Shown: positions 8,563 to 17,726, numbered from the stretch's first letter. The stretch is 64,000 nt of DNA from Bog-159 sp963785255 (GCA_963785255.1 CAWAUR010000015.1:310001-374000), one strand, 5' to 3'. Numbers and translations are program-made. Notes: generated from the letters alone by a model not told the origin.

Positions 8563-8861
8563 TACTCGCACCCGATTGGTCCATGGCATTTCCGTCCCTA
8601 CCCATCAGATGGGAAGAGGCGGAAATGTCATTGGTCTGCGACATGAAAATGATGCTATGGGAGCGCCGCAGCCGGGTTTTGCGTACACTGCAAGCAAAGC
8701 CCTGGAAAAGGAGCAGAAACTGAAAGCCAAACTGCTCTAACAGACGCGCACCAAAACCGGTGCCGGGGCCAGCCAATCCATTCCGGGATGCCGCCAAGGA
8801 GGTGCTGGAGAAGACTGGCTGGCCATGATGCGGAGAGCCCTCTGTTGCAAGGTCCTGAGGC
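8563..8861. other. Stretch without a supported gene
   Basis: Short open frames exist on both strands but none has an SD sequence, signal or recognisable family. A plus-strand piece near 8750-8827 (PKPVPGPANPFRDAAKEVLE, then KTGWP and a stop) reads like a protein C terminus but is closed off upstream by a stop. The area may hold decayed coding sequence. Confidence 0.4.
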
Positions 8862-9851
8862 TCAGGGCGCTTTCCACTCAAGGGCGTAGATCTCTTCGGT
8901 TCCGGCGTCGCGCGCAGTGATGAATGAATTGTTGGGCGCGGCCGCGAACCAACCCCAGCCGGCTACTCGGATGTTGTTCAGGTCCGCGACCCGTTCCACT
9001 TTCCGGTCACGCATCCGGACTCGCCAAACCCACTGGCCGGGTCCGGATTCGAAGAATAGAAATTCGCCGTCCCAAGACCAACTCGGACAAGCGCTCGCCT
9101 GATTGAAAAGCAGGGTCTGCTTCTGCGTCCGGAGATCATACAGCATCACCTTATTAAATTCGGACCCCGAAAGGCCGGCGATGAAGCGTCCGTCGGGCGA
9201 CCAGCGCGGAGACCACATCCCCTCGGAGTCCGGCAGCGCCGCGACATGGTTCGTTTTCAGGTCCACGACATGGATGGATTCCCCGGCGGCCGGGTCACGA
9301 TCGTTGGCGCCGAAAGCAAGCGCTGCCCCGTCCGGCGGCCAGGACGGGTCCAAGTCACCGTACTTTCCGCTCTCCCCGTTGCTCACCTGCCGGAGCGGAC
9401 CCCCGTCAAAGGCCACCACGTAGATCCGCGTAGGCTTCCCCGGAGGTCCTCCCATGAAGGCAATCTGTTTCCCGTCGGGAGACCAGTGAGGCATACCGGC
9501 CGCCAGGGGAGGCGAGGTGAGTTGAAGGCGCCGGCTCCCATCCGCGGCGCTTCTAAAGAGCGATCCCTCCGGGACGGACACGTAAGTCACCCATTTTCCA
9601 TCCTTCGAGAATTCGAGGTCGTCCCCTGACACCCCGGCAAGTTCGGGGGCGAACCGGCGCGACTGCAGATCGTAACGGAGGAATTCGTTGCGGGGCTGGT
9701 AACCCGCGATGAACACGCGCTTGCCATCCAGGCTCGGAAGCGGCCAATACGCGGTCATCGGGCCGGCGGTCAATTGAACCGGCTCACGGTTGGCGCGCCG
9801 GAGGAAGCCCGCTTTCTCACGCATTGCCCAGATATTCGATCCGGACCGGCC
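8862..9851 (-). pseudogene. C-terminal half of a winged-helix/PD40 (TolB-like) regulator
   Basis: From about 9851 down, the translation matches the second half of acidobacterial winged-helix/PD40 regulators: SGSNIWAMREKAGFLRRANR, LPSLDGKRVFIAGYQPRNE, LEFSKDGKWVTYVS, and several WSPDGK-type blades (WSPDGKQIAF, WSPDGRFIAG). The frame stays open to 10040, but the first 60 codons there are antisense to a duplicated promoter segment and have no family similarity. No DNA-binding domain is present. The matching N-terminal half lies 430 bases upstream in the same direction (10271-11344). I read both as one gene cut by an insertion; expression of this part alone is doubtful. Confidence 0.65.
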
Positions 9852-10041
9852 GGCCGTTGTAAAGCCGGGGACCTCCCGGCACATAGTCCCCGATCTCGTC
9901 TGTTTTCCATCACTTGGCACGGGACCTTTTCTTCCCTTGCAAAGGACCTCGGAGGTATTGCCAAGGGACCCGGCCCGGTGTAACGAATAGGGATGTTTAT
10001 TTTCAGATGCCGGTGAAACACTCACCGGATAAGGAGGCAAT
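9846..10041 (+). repeat. Duplicated divergent promoter segment, copy 2 (inserted)
   Basis: Shares ordered blocks with 7735-7893 (gttg..., ccccgatc, tgttttcc, ttttcttcc, ggaggtattgcca) and begins with gccggccgttgtaaagc, close to gccggcggttgtaaagc near 11383-11400. It ends in aaggaggcaatATG of the next gene. It interrupts the winged-helix/PD40 gene. Confidence 0.55.
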
Positions 10042-10305
10042 ATGAAGAGATGTCAACGGTACCTGAACTCCACGCAGGCTCGCACTAGTGTGCTGGCTGC
10101 CTTAACAATCTTGTTTCTTGGATCTTCTGTCCAATCGCAAGCGCAGGGACCGGCCCCTGCGGCCCAGGCGGTCTGGCAACACGTGGGGAGGGTTTACCTG
10201 AACCCAGACACTGGCGCGGGTGTGTTCGCCGGTTACCTGGTCAACATCACCGGAATCAGCAACTCGCTGTTCAACACAGCGAGGCGGCAGTGTCCCCGTT
10301 GCTGA
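10042..10305 (+). pseudogene. Truncated exported hypothetical protein
   Basis: The ATG follows a good aaggagg. The 87-residue product has a signal peptide (VLAALTILFLGSSVQSQAQG) and then AVWQHVGRVYLNPDTGAGVF and GYLVNITGISNSLFN, the start of a type of secreted acidobacterial protein in which a longer beta-rich domain follows. Here the frame runs into the split regulator gene near 10285 and stops after ARRQCPRC. I read it as a 5' gene fragment carried in with the duplicated promoter. It may still be transcribed. Confidence 0.5.
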
Positions 10306-11344
10306 GAACTGAGTTGGAAACGGAGAGACGCAGGATGTGGCCGTCGGGCGACCAGCGCACGAAAAAGGGCTCACCCGCAAATGTAGCCAGCGTGCGCACC
10401 TCCGTCCCGTCGCTGCGCGCCAGGTGCAACTCCATATCCCTGGCATAAACCAGTTGTTGGCCGTCCGGGGACCAGGCGGCTGTGCTTTGGTGCACGTCCA
10501 CCCTGCCCCCGCGCCGCGGGGTGGGAAATCCGTTGCCAGTGTCCAAGCCAAACCTGGTGGTCACGAGAAGATTGCCCAGGCGCCGCGGGGAGCCGCCGAG
10601 CAGCGGCGCTGCCCAAAGCTCGAGTCTTTCAAGGTACCCCTCAGAATCGTGATACCGGTACGTCAGGAATTCCGTCTGGTTCGGAGAAATGTCCGCCAGC
10701 CAGGCGTTCTGCATCAGCAAGGAAAGCGGGACAGTTTCTCCACCTTTCACCGATACCTGACGCGGCTCGCCGGACGCAAGGTTAAAAAGCAGCCGCGTGC
10801 CGTCGGTGAGCATGGGCGCGCCGTTTCCGCGGCCGTCGTTGGTGATCTGGACCGTGCCGGTGACTCGCGGCGGCGGCAGCGGACGGCTGAGCCAGAGAAA
10901 AGCTGCACCCATGGCCGCGGCGGACGCGGCCGCCACTGCTGCCCACTTCGGCCAAGCCCGGCGTTTCAGAGCCGCGCCCCGCGGCAAAGATGGCGGCGTG
11001 TCCGGTCCCGGGCCGGGCACAAGGTCTGCGACGACCTCGACCGGCGCGATGAATCGATACCCCCGGCCAGACAGCGTTTCGATGAAGCGCAGGTTCGTGG
11101 GCGAATCGCCGAGGACCGTGCGGATCTTGTTGACTGCTTTGGTGAGGCTTCTGTCGAAATCGACGAAGGTTCCCTCCGGCCAGAGCCTGGCCTGGAGTTC
11201 GCTACGGGTGACGATTTCACCGGGCTTTTCGAGCAACGCCATCAGGAGCTCGAACGGTTGCTCTTCCAGCTTGATGCGGACACCGTGTTTGCGCAACTCG
11301 CGCGCGTCCCACCGGACCTCAAAAACACCGAATCGGATCTGAAT
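10271..11344 (-). pseudogene. N-terminal half of a winged-helix/PD40 regulator
   Basis: This carries an OmpR-type winged-helix DNA-binding domain (RFGVFEVRWDARELRKHG, EQPFELLMALLEKPGEIVTR, SELQARLWPEGTFVDFD, LRFIETLSGRGYRF), a transmembrane helix (about WAAVAAASAAAMGAAFLWLS) and the first PD40 blades. Family similarity runs upstream to about 11344 without an ATG, GTG or TTG before the TTG at 11296, so the start is unclear. The 3' end stops abruptly after VRWSPDGHILRLSVSNS. The rest of the propeller is found at 8862-9851. Intact members resemble membrane-bound CadC/ToxR-like regulators. This copy is probably dead or a truncated DNA-binding protein. Confidence 0.65.
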
Positions 11345-11490
11345 ATGGTTACTCGTAACGCCCGTGCGAAAGTATAACGCGCCGGCCGGCGGTTGTAAAG
11401 CTGGGAACTTTGCGGGCGATTCTTTTCAAAAAAACTTGTCACCCCCGCCACGATTGTATGCGATGATAAGTCTCCGCGGGGAGGCATGAA

Positions 11491-12231
11491 ATGTCGTTAA
11501 TGAAGCGTATCAGCGCCGAGTTTCTCGGCACATTCTGGCTGGTTTTTGGCGGCTGTGGCGCGGCGGTTATGGCGGCTAAATTCCCGGAGACAGGCATCGG
11601 ATTCGTGGGCGTGGCGCTGGCTTTTGGCCTGACGGTGATGACCATGTGCTTCGCCGTCGGCCACATTTCCGGGGGCCATTTTAATCCGGCGGTCACCGTT
11701 GGACTGGCGGTGGCCAAGCGGTTCCCCTGGAGCGAGGTGTTGGCGTATATCGCGGTGCAGGTGCTGGGTGGCATAGTGGCCGGCGGCATCCTGTTCGCGA
11801 TCGCCAGCGGCCAGTCCGGGTTAGCGCCGGGCGCTCTGGTTGGCGGCGGTTTCGCGGCCAACGGTTATGCCGCGCATTCGCCGGGCGGCTACTCGATGGA
11901 ATCGGGCATTCTGGCCGAAACGCTGCTCACGTTTATGTTCCTGATGATCATCCTGGGAGCTACCGATAAGCGGGCTCCGGCGGGTTTCGCGCCGATCGCC
12001 ATCGGGCTGGGGCTCACGCTGATCCATCTGGTTGGAATCCCCGTGACGAATCTGTCGGTGAACCCGGCGCGCAGCACCGGACCGGCGGTGGTGGTAGGAG
12101 GATGGGCGCTGCAGCAGCTCTGGCTGTTTTGGGTGATGCCGATTCTAGGAGCGTGTATCGCGGGCTTGGCGTATCCGTGGCTGGCCAAGGAAGAAGCGCC
12201 GCAGGGCAAAGCGGCAGGGATTAGGGGCTAG
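11491..12231 (+). CDS. aqpZ: Aquaporin (AqpZ type)
   Basis: The 246-residue protein shows six hydrophobic helices and two half-helix NPA loops, HFNPAVTVG in the first half and SVNPARSTGP in the second, with the Arg after the second NPA that lines the selectivity filter. It forms a water channel in the inner membrane. ggggaggc lies just before the ATG. The last residues (AAGIRG) and the TAG stop fall in a G-rich repeat arm, so the C-terminal end has been set by the repeat. It stands alone, convergent with the pseudopilin genes. Confidence 0.95.
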   Translation: MSLMKRISAEFLGTFWLVFGGCGAAVMAAKFPETGIGFVGVALAFGLTVMTMCFAVGHISGGHFNPAVTVGLAVAKRFPWSEVLAYIAVQVLGGIVAGGILFAIASGQSGLAPGALVGGGFAANGYAAHSPGGYSMESGILAETLLTFMFLMIILGATDKRAPAGFAPIAIGLGLTLIHLVGIPVTNLSVNPARSTGPAVVVGGWALQQLWLFWVMPILGACIAGLAYPWLAKEEAPQGKAAGIRG

Positions 12232-12302
12232 GGGCTGGGGGTTAGACCCGGCGCGCAAAGCGCGTGCTAAACCCTAGTCCCTAACCCCCAGTCCCTAGTC
12301 CC
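12224..12302. terminator. Long inverted repeat between convergent genes
   Basis: ggggctaggggctgggggtt at 12224 pairs with aacccccagtccctagtccc at the far end, with only two G-U type mismatches over about 22 bases. The loop has gcgcgcaaagcgcg. It lies between aqpZ and the pseudopilin genes and could act as a bidirectional terminator. It also belongs to the ctaggggctagggg repeat family seen at 17764. Confidence 0.5.
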
Positions 12303-12327
12303 GGCGCGCAAAGCGCGCTTCGCGCGC

Positions 12328-12720
12328 TCACCAGTCGGCGTAGGGCGTGCCGTCCAGGCCTGTCTTATCGGACCCGCTTTTCACGTCGAAGATGCCCGGT
12401 TCGGTCTGATCCACGCTTTGCAGCACATCTTCCATAATGGTGTGCCAGGTCTGATTCGAGCCGGTCATGGGATCGATGGGGATGTCGCGCAGGTAACCGG
12501 CGGCCACCAGATCCTGCAGCGATTGCGGCGCCTTCTTCTTGTCGTAGGTATACTCGTCGATCACCTGCCGCAGCGTGAACAGGTTGTTCTTGAGCACGCT
12601 CTCCTTCGACCTGGTAATGGCCTTCTGATATTGCGGAATGGCGATCGAGATCAGGATCACGATGATCGCCATCACGATCATCAGTTCCACCATGGTGAAG
12701 CCGAATTCGCGGCGGTGCAT
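12328..12720 (-). CDS. Type II secretion pseudopilin (GspG-like)
   Basis: Starting at 12720 gives a 130-residue protein with a seven-residue basic leader, MHRREFG, then the prepilin cleavage site before FTMVELMIVMAIIVILISIA with Glu at +5. A longer start at 12765 would overlap the upstream gene by 26 bases; neither has a strong SD. The globular end has DPMTGSNQTWHTI and a DGTPYADW finish like the neighbour. GspG-type pseudopilins form the T2SS pseudopilus in the periplasm. It follows a second pseudopilin and a secretin on the same strand, which supports a secretion or pilus-like machine. Confidence 0.85.
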   Translation of the reverse strand: MHRREFGFTMVELMIVMAIIVILISIAIPQYQKAITRSKESVLKNNLFTLRQVIDEYTYDKKKAPQSLQDLVAAGYLRDIPIDPMTGSNQTWHTIMEDVLQSVDQTEPGIFDVKSGSDKTGLDGTPYADW

Positions 12721-12739
12721 CCGGCGATTGGCGCGCGCT

Positions 12740-13204
12740 CTACCAGTCGGAGTAGCTAGTTCCATCGGGAGCCTTTTCGGTGGTCTTGGTGTATATATCG
12801 AAGACGTTCTGGCCGCCCCAACTGTTGGATGTGGGATCGTCCCGCGTGCTGCGCATGCCCCAATCGGTGGAGTTGGTGAAGGGGTCCTTGGGGATGCGCC
12901 GCAAGAACCGGATCTTCTTATCCACCTGGCCTTGCAGCTTCACACCTTCCACCAGGGTTTCGAGTTTATCCGGGTAATTATCGGAATCCAGCTTCTGCTG
13001 GGGCAGATAACCGGCGTCCGCATAGTCTTTATATTTGTCGATGGCCGCGCGAATCTCGCGTTCCGCCCAGCGCAGCTCTTTCTCGCGCTCGATGCGCACC
13101 CGCGAGCGGGCCAGGGGAACCGCCATGGTGGTCAGGATCATCATGATCGAGAACGCCACCACCAGTTCCACCAAAGTCAAGCCCCTCTGATTCTTGCGCC
13201 GCAT
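12740..13204 (-). CDS. Type II secretion pseudopilin
   Basis: The 154-residue protein has the prepilin leader MRRKNQRG and cleavage site before LTLVELVVAFSIMMILTTMA. A long amphipathic helix follows (REKELRWAEREIRAAIDKYK), then a GspG-like C-terminal half with RRIPKDPFTNSTDWG and DGTSYSDW. It lies seven bases downstream of the secretin stop and runs into the second pseudopilin, so the three are likely one transcript. The two pseudopilins share the D-G-T-x-Y-x-D-W ending, suggesting an old duplication. Confidence 0.85.
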   Translation of the reverse strand: MRRKNQRGLTLVELVVAFSIMMILTTMAVPLARSRVRIEREKELRWAEREIRAAIDKYKDYADAGYLPQQKLDSDNYPDKLETLVEGVKLQGQVDKKIRFLRRIPKDPFTNSTDWGMRSTRDDPTSNSWGGQNVFDIYTKTTEKAPDGTSYSDW

Positions 13205-13211
13205 ACTTCCA

Positions 13212-15692
13212 TTACCTCACATTTACCGTCACCAGCGGCGAGGAGTTGGAGATCGGCTGGCCTTGCGAATTAATGGGGCTGAAAGCCGGCGCCGAGATGC
13301 TGGTGGCCCCGCGCGCCAGGGTGGTGAACGACAGCGTAGCCAGCATACCCGAGCCGGTGATCCCGGTGGTTCCCGTCATCCGGTTCAAGGTGACATCGGC
13401 TTCGCCGGTATCGTTCTGAATGTTCTTCGCGAAGACGGCCTGCTGGCCGTCGCTGGACATCAGGTTGCCCTGCGTCACATCGTTCAGCTTCAGCACCTTG
13501 GGATCGTACTTGATCTGCAGAGGCGCGGAAAAGAGGTCCGTGGCGTTCGACACCACCAGGTTTACGGTGAACGATTGACCCAACACGGTGTCCACTTGAT
13601 CCGGGTTGAATGCCACCGAGGCGGGCGTCGTGGGAGCGGCGGGCGGAGGCATGCCCGGCGCCACCGGCGGAGCGCTGGCACGCGGCGGCATAGCCGGCGG
13701 AGTGGCAGGAGCCGGCGTGGTCACCAGTGCAGGACCGGGAGATGGCGGAACCAGCGGCATAGCGGCCTTGGGCGGCGCCACGCTTCCCTCCGGTTGCGCT
13801 TCGGGAGCATAATTCAGTTTCACCGTGGTGGCATTGCCCACGGCGATGGCGCGCATCTCCTCTTCCGTGTATTCCGGCCGCCGCACGATGTGCGGAATCA
13901 AGGCGATCAACAGCTCCTGCGAACTCTTTTCCACCTGCTTGCTGCTAAAGAGCCACTTGATGACCGGAATGCTGGAAAGGCCTGGGATGCCCGTAACCGT
14001 GGTGTTATCCTGGATCTGCTTCAACCCGCCCAGCAGGTTCACCTCGCCGTCTTTCATGCGGACGTCGTGAATCACCTTTTGCTGGGCAATGATGGGCTGC
14101 TGGATGCCGCCCAGGTTCACGTAGCTCTGCACACTCGAAATTTCCACTTCCACGTGCATGGAGATTTCACCGTTTTCATGCACTTTGGGCGTGAGATCCA
14201 CATTCACGCCCACATCGATGAAGGTGAACTGGGTATTCACCAGCGGGTTGATGCCCACGCCGCCGATGCCCGGTTGGAAGCTGCCCGAAGCGATGGGCTC
14301 TTTTTCGCCGACCTTCAGCGTGGCTTTTTGGTTATCCACCGAGCGGATTTCGGGCGATTGCAAGACGCGCGTGCCGCTGTCGCTCAGCACGGCCTGCAGC
14401 ATGCCCGACGGCAAAACAGTCGAAAAATCCTCGGTGTTCACCTTGCCGATATAGGCCAGCGGGATGGAAGCCGCGGTCGAGGTGGTGCCCGTGGTTCCAG
14501 TGAGGCCGGTATTGCCGGTCGTGTTCTGGTTCGCGGTGGAAGTGGAAGCCGTGGTGTTGGTGGTGGTGCTGGGGGTGCTGATGCTGGTCCGCGGCGCAAA
14601 ACTAACGGGAATGCTCAAACTGCTCAAGGCCGCGCCCAGCGTGCGCGTCATGTCGCTCGAGACCTGCAATACCAAAACATCCACCACTACTTCCGATTTG
14701 GGCTTATCCAGATCGTGGATGATCTTCTCCGCCAGCGCGATGCGATCCGCCTCGCCGCGCGCGATGATGGCGTTCTGCGCGTTGTAGACGAACAGCCGCT
14801 GAATATCCGCCACCGAGCGTACGGCGGTCACGATCTCCTGCAATTCCTGGGGGGTGGTGACGTTGCTCAGGTAGAACACCTTCATCACCTGTTCTTCGTA
14901 ATCGCGGCGCTTGGTGGTGCTGTCCTGGGCCACGAAGATGGTATTGGCGGAAAGCGGCTTCCAGAACGTCTTGGTGATGATGGCCATGTAATCCAGCGCT
15001 TCGTTCAAGGTGGCCCCGGTAAGTTCGATGGATTGCTTGTTGGCGGCCTCTTTGAATTCGGAGTCGAACAGGACATTGATGCCCGCCAGTTTGCCCACCG
15101 TTTCGTAGAGCACCTTGACGGGCTGATTGTTCATCTTCAGATTGATGGCCTGCGGGTTGAGCGGCTGCAGGTGCGGCACCGGCAGCATGGCATCGATCTT
15201 CTCGTCCAAGTCGTGTTTCGCCAGTTGTGCGGGCGTCAGGCTGCGGGTATCCGAATCAGGGCCTTTTTTTTTCTCCCGCTCGATCATCTGGGTGGTGGTA
15301 TGGATCTCCTGCTCGGCGATGCTCGACGAAGGGTCGATCCCGTAGGCCTTCTCGAACTGCATCAAGGCTTCCGCGAGTTTTCCGTCCTTACGCAGCTTCA
15401 GACCTTCCTGGATATGCGCGGAGCCGGCGTGGAAACGGGCCTGGTGCACTTCCAGCTGGTAACCTGGATCGCTGGGGTCTTCGCCTAAGGCCTTCTCGTA
15501 GAAATCCAGCGCGCCATCCCAATCTTTCAGAGCTTCCCGGGCCTTTCCCTGCGAGAGGAATTTATCGCCTTTGCGGGTCCGGCCAGCCGCCGGAATCGTC
15601 AGGCTCGCCAGCAGCGCGGCGAGCGCGCAAAAAACTGCTAAACTTTTGAAAATAAGACGGCTTGGACAGGTTTCGGGTATGCGAAACGGCAT
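13212..15692 (-). CDS. Secretin with N-terminal TPR and C-terminal cohesin domain
   Basis: The 826-residue protein begins with a signal region, then TPR-like helices (about 40-140: GDKFLSQGKAREALKDWDGA, FYEKALGEDPSDPGY). Short N-domains follow (about 175-330, including a secretin/TonB short domain), then the secretin channel core (about 430-610: VLQSPEIRSVDNQKATLKVG, GIPGLSSIPVIKWLF, ELLIALIPHIVR). A Pro/Ala linker leads to a cohesin-like domain (about 690-826: VDTVLGQSFTVNLVVSNATD, PLQIKYDPKVLKLNDV). It should form the outer-membrane gate for the adjoining pseudopilins. No ATPase or platform protein is in the window. The cohesin tail may bind a partner. Confidence 0.9.
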   Translation of the reverse strand: MPFRIPETCPSRLIFKSLAVFCALAALLASLTIPAAGRTRKGDKFLSQGKAREALKDWDGALDFYEKALGEDPSDPGYQLEVHQARFHAGSAHIQEGLKLRKDGKLAEALMQFEKAYGIDPSSSIAEQEIHTTTQMIEREKKKGPDSDTRSLTPAQLAKHDLDEKIDAMLPVPHLQPLNPQAINLKMNNQPVKVLYETVGKLAGINVLFDSEFKEAANKQSIELTGATLNEALDYMAIITKTFWKPLSANTIFVAQDSTTKRRDYEEQVMKVFYLSNVTTPQELQEIVTAVRSVADIQRLFVYNAQNAIIARGEADRIALAEKIIHDLDKPKSEVVVDVLVLQVSSDMTRTLGAALSSLSIPVSFAPRTSISTPSTTTNTTASTSTANQNTTGNTGLTGTTGTTSTAASIPLAYIGKVNTEDFSTVLPSGMLQAVLSDSGTRVLQSPEIRSVDNQKATLKVGEKEPIASGSFQPGIGGVGINPLVNTQFTFIDVGVNVDLTPKVHENGEISMHVEVEISSVQSYVNLGGIQQPIIAQQKVIHDVRMKDGEVNLLGGLKQIQDNTTVTGIPGLSSIPVIKWLFSSKQVEKSSQELLIALIPHIVRRPEYTEEEMRAIAVGNATTVKLNYAPEAQPEGSVAPPKAAMPLVPPSPGPALVTTPAPATPPAMPPRASAPPVAPGMPPPAAPTTPASVAFNPDQVDTVLGQSFTVNLVVSNATDLFSAPLQIKYDPKVLKLNDVTQGNLMSSDGQQAVFAKNIQNDTGEADVTLNRMTGTTGITGSGMLATLSFTTLARGATSISAPAFSPINSQGQPISNSSPLVTVNVR

Positions 15693-15776
15693 ATGGTAAG
15701 ATTAGGAGGCAACCGGGTGCTCCAGGCTACTTCAAACTGGATGACGCTGCGGGGCTCCCCAGCGTTGAGAGCAAAT

Positions 15777-16253
15777 GTGGCCGCTAAAGACTCCGATTTC
15801 AAGATTTTGAGCGACAATCGCGCGGCCGGCCACAACTATTTTCTCATGGATCGTTTCGAGGCCGGCGTGGTCCTCACGGGCACGGAAGTGAAGGCCGCGC
15901 GCGAGGGCAAGATTCAGCTTAAAGAGGCGTACGCCTCGATCGAAAAGAACGAAGCCTGGCTGGTGAACGCGCACATCAGCCAATATGCTTACGGCAATCG
16001 TGAGAATCATCCGCCGGTGCGCAATCGCAAGCTGCTTTTGCACCGGGAGGAGATCGACAAGCTGATCGGCAAGACGCGCGAAAAGGGCTTGTCGTTGATT
16101 CCGACCAAGGTTTATCTGAAGAAGGGCCGCATTAAATGCGAGGTGGCGCTGGCGCGCGGCAAGAAACTGCACGACAAACGCGAGACGGAACGCGCCAAAA
16201 CGGCGGAGGCCGAGGCGCGCGCGGCAGTTCGCGCCAGCAAAGCCAGACAATGA
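15777..16253 (+). CDS. smpB: SsrA-binding protein SmpB
   Basis: I choose the GTG at 15777 (gagag upstream), giving 158 residues, the normal length. The frame is open further upstream but without homology. Conserved strings are DSDFKILSDNRAAGHNYF, FEAGVVLTGTEVKA, LVNAHISQYAYGNRENH and PTKVYLKKGRIKCEVALARG with the basic C-terminal tail KKLHDKRE. SmpB binds tmRNA and brings it to stalled ribosomes for trans-translation. It is divergent from the secretin and 18 bases ahead of pepA. The tmRNA gene is not in the window. Confidence 0.96.
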   Translation: MAAKDSDFKILSDNRAAGHNYFLMDRFEAGVVLTGTEVKAAREGKIQLKEAYASIEKNEAWLVNAHISQYAYGNRENHPPVRNRKLLLHREEIDKLIGKTREKGLSLIPTKVYLKKGRIKCEVALARGKKLHDKRETERAKTAEAEARAAVRASKARQ

Positions 16254-16271
16254 GGAGATCGATAGAACGCC

Positions 16272-17726
16272 ATGCAAGTGAGTCTCGAACGGCAGCCCAT
16301 TGAACAAGTAGCGTCGGACGCTTTGATCACGATCGTATTTCAGGACACGCGCGAGGACCGCCTGGGGCTGGGCGAGTTGTGCGACGCGGGCGAGATCACC
16401 GGGAAAGCCTTCGAGATGACGCTGCTGCACAACGTGCCAGGCATGCGTTCCAAGCGCCTGCTGGCAGTGGGCGCAGGGAAGCCCGATAAGTTCACCGCGG
16501 CCGAGTTGCGGCGCGCGGTGGGTGCGGCCGTGCGGCATCTGAAGTCCAAGTCCATCAGGGACGCGGCGGTTTGGTTGGATGCGCGGCACGCCGCTTCCGA
16601 GTTCGTGTCCGCCGCGGTGGAAGGCGCCATCCTGGCGGATTTCGAAACGGATCGTTATAAGACGGACAAAAAAGACGCGAAAGCCATGGCGCGATTCAGC
16701 GTGGCGGTGGCCGGCGGCGGCCCGCATCTGGATGCCGCTCTGGAGCGCGGCCGCATCATCGCCGAGGCGCAGAATTTCGCGCGCGAGATGGCTAACGAAC
16801 CGGCCAATCGCCTGACGCCGTTGGATCTGGCGGAATATGCCCGCCGCATGGCGGAAGAATTCGGCCTGGAATACGAAGCGCTGGATCGCGAGCGCATGGC
16901 ACAGCTCGGGATGGGTAGCCTGCTGGGAGTGGCAATCGGCAGCGCCGCGCCGCCGGCGCTGATCGTGTTGCGTTACCGTCCCGCGGAGGCGCCTGCCGCA
17001 TCTGTGCATTTGGGTTTGGTGGGCAAAGGCGTCACCTTCGATACCGGCGGCATTTCCATCAAGCCTGCCGACGGCATGGAGAAGATGAAGTACGATATGT
17101 CGGGCGGCGCGGCCATGATCGGCGCCATGCGCGCACTGGCGCAATTGAAGCCGGCCATTCCGGTGACGGCGCTGATCCCGGCGGTGGAGAACATGCCGGG
17201 CAGCCGCGCGCAGCGTCCCGGCGATATCGTGACGTCGTATTCCGGCAAAACCATCGAAGTGATCAATACCGATGCGGAAGGCCGGCTGATCCTGGCGGAC
17301 GCGCTCACTTACGCGCAGAAGCTGGGCTGCACGCACCTGGTGGATGCGGCCACCCTGACGGGCGCCATCGTAGTGGCTTTAGGGCACATCAATGTGGGGC
17401 TGTTCGCCAATGACGATGCGCTGCGCGAGCGCGTGATGCTGGCGGCGCGCGCGGAAGGCGAAAAGATGTGGCACATGCCGCTCGAAGACGATTACAAGGA
17501 CTATCTGAAGAGCGTGTTCGCCGACATTCCCAATGTGGGCGGACGCTATGGCGGCGCAGTGACGGCGGCCATGTTCCTGAAGGAATTCGCCGATCCCACG
17601 CCCTGGGTGCACCTGGATATCGCCGGTACGGCCTGGCTGGACGACGCCAAGCCGTTCCTGGCCAAAGGTCCCACGGGAGTGCCGCTGCGCACGATGGTCC
17701 GGCTGGCCATGGATTGGCAAGAGTAG
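16272..17726 (+). CDS. pepA: Leucyl aminopeptidase (M17)
   Basis: The 484-residue protein has the M17 signature NTDAEGRLILADAL and the metal- and catalytic-site segment GKGVTFDTGGISIKP with MKYDMSGGAAM. The N-terminal 160 residues are the divergent macrodomain-like part. It is a cytosolic two-metal aminopeptidase that removes N-terminal residues from peptides. It follows smpB closely, with gaggag upstream of the ATG, so both may be co-transcribed. The TAG stop is the start of a gtaggacagg palindromic repeat. Confidence 0.95.
   Translation: MQVSLERQPIEQVASDALITIVFQDTREDRLGLGELCDAGEITGKAFEMTLLHNVPGMRSKRLLAVGAGKPDKFTAAELRRAVGAAVRHLKSKSIRDAAVWLDARHAASEFVSAAVEGAILADFETDRYKTDKKDAKAMARFSVAVAGGGPHLDAALERGRIIAEAQNFAREMANEPANRLTPLDLAEYARRMAEEFGLEYEALDRERMAQLGMGSLLGVAIGSAAPPALIVLRYRPAEAPAASVHLGLVGKGVTFDTGGISIKPADGMEKMKYDMSGGAAMIGAMRALAQLKPAIPVTALIPAVENMPGSRAQRPGDIVTSYSGKTIEVINTDAEGRLILADALTYAQKLGCTHLVDAATLTGAIVVALGHINVGLFANDDALRERVMLAARAEGEKMWHMPLEDDYKDYLKSVFADIPNVGGRYGGAVTAAMFLKEFADPTPWVHLDIAGTAWLDDAKPFLAKGPTGVPLRTMVRLAMDWQE

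Noticed and set aside
8441..8881. Minus-strand frame overlapping the end of the exported hypothetical gene
   Set aside because: No similarity, no SD, and it overlaps a better-supported gene on the other strand.
13194..15488. Long plus-strand open frame antisense to the secretin
   Set aside because: It mirrors the GC-rich codon pattern of the minus-strand secretin, has no SD or family match and is rich in His, Arg and Gly as expected of antisense reading.
15732..17336. Long minus-strand open frame antisense to smpB and pepA
   Set aside because: Both plus-strand genes are unmistakable; the antisense frame has no homology or start signal.
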